This document shows positions 5,609 to 5,822 of a DNA stretch of 5,822 nt, in pieces. The DNA is from Trueperella sp. Lineage in GTDB: Bacteria > Actinomycetota > Actinomycetes > Actinomycetales > Actinomycetaceae. Every line of letters begins with the position of its first letter. The first letter of the stretch is position 1. Location of the stretch: positions 1 to 5,822 of the forward strand of contig JAAYGH010000154.1 of assembly GCA_012727825.1 (NCBI GenBank), given 5' to 3'. A program made the position numbers and the translations under genes. The notes under the pieces were generated by a model. The model was not told the DNA's origin, did not search any database, and was given only the letters and a program-made list of their open reading frames with translations.

Positions 5609-5822
5609 TAGCGAGGCACCGGCACCGAACTGAGAATTGATTCGATCACCGAGTGGCTTGACAGCCCATCGAGCTCGGCCTCGGCGTGTAACTGGATGCG
5701 ATGGTTGAGCGCCGGTGTTGCGAGCGCCTTGACGTCGTCGGGAGTAACAAACTGACGGCCCGAGAGCCATGCCCATGCACGCGCGCCACGCATGAGGGCA
5801 GTAGCACCGCGCGGCGATACAC
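5608..5822 (-). CDS. MoxR-type AAA+ ATPase, C-terminal end (partial)
   Basis: Seventy complete residues at the C-terminus of an ATPase that continues beyond the right edge. The window begins in the sensor-2 region, VSPRGATALMRGARAWAWL, whose SPRG arginine normally contacts bound nucleotide. It is followed by SGRQFVTPDDVKALATPALN and HRIQL, the standard end of the MoxR lid subdomain. The Walker A and B motifs are outside the window. MoxR ATPases are thought to act as chaperones that remodel or insert metal into target complexes, generally with von Willebrand A-type partners. The adjacent DUF58 gene, overlapping by one base, is the expected partner. The residues before MRGARAW are in frame and match the family, so the ATG at 5793 is internal and not the start. 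Other genes of the operon and its promoter lie to the right of the window. Confidence 0.88.
   Translation of the reverse strand, partial: VSPRGATALMRGARAWAWLSGRQFVTPDDVKALATPALNHRIQLHAEAELDGLSSHSVIESILSSVPVPR

Noticed and set aside
5609..5776. N-terminal extension of the DUF58 gene back to 5776
   Set aside because: Those codons are out of frame with, and inside, the moxR coding sequence. ATG 5608 gives the expected membrane helices and a one-base overlap with the moxR stop.
83..5822. Defence island, mobile element, CRISPR array or RNA gene
   Set aside because: All reading frames that look real belong to conserved actinobacterial families in housekeeping-like order. No transposase, integrase, terminal repeats, array-like repeats, tRNA or rRNA sequence was seen.

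Overview
The window looks like chromosomal DNA of a moderately GC-rich actinomycete (Actinomycetota). An Actinomycetaceae-like organism is plausible, but I cannot fix the genus. Three things point there: a DUF3499 and a DUF5719 protein, both actinobacterial families; a divergent DUF3499 / zincin-like gene pair as in mycobacteria (Rv3258c/Rv3259); and an RDD - SpoIIM - DUF58 - MoxR cluster with the strand pattern I recall for Rv3695-Rv3692. Nothing looks recently transferred: I see no transposase, integrase, tRNA, rRNA or CRISPR array. Almost every base is coding, and no gene-free stretch exceeds 60 bases.

Layout. (1) Positions 1-86 (+) hold the last 27 residues of a membrane protein, overlapping by ATGA the start of (2) an exported DUF5719 protein, 83-1567 (+). 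(3) A DUF3499 putative zinc-binding protein, 1551-1958 (-), overlaps it tail to tail and is transcribed divergently from (4) a small zincin-like 'metallopeptidase family' protein, 2015-2437 (+), that lacks the HExxH motif. (5) An RDD membrane protein with a cytosolic tail, 2428-3282 (-), overlaps gene 4 tail to tail and is divergent from (6) a SpoIIM-family membrane protein, 3332-4306 (+). (7) A DUF58 membrane-anchored protein, 4322-5608 (-), converges on gene 6 and lies directly downstream of (8) a MoxR-type AAA+ ATPase, 5608-5822 (-), cut by the window edge.

How the parts relate. The left half resembles the conserved neighbourhood that in many actinobacteria holds cell-envelope and mannose-metabolism genes. 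The right half is the widespread but poorly understood MoxR/DUF58 ATPase-adaptor pair with two membrane partners (SpoIIM and RDD), probably one membrane-associated machine. Both divergent intergenic gaps are tiny (56 and 49 bp). Three of the four starts facing them have a TANNNT -10 box ending 6 or 7 bases before the start codon, the geometry of leaderless transcripts. The fourth has a degenerate version. By contrast, DUF5719 has a textbook Shine-Dalgarno, and DUF58 appears translationally coupled to moxR.

I did not find a clearly undescribed system. The most interesting items are the leaderless divergent promoters, the motif-less zincin, the tandem repeat in DUF5719, and the functionally unassigned four-gene membrane/ATPase module.
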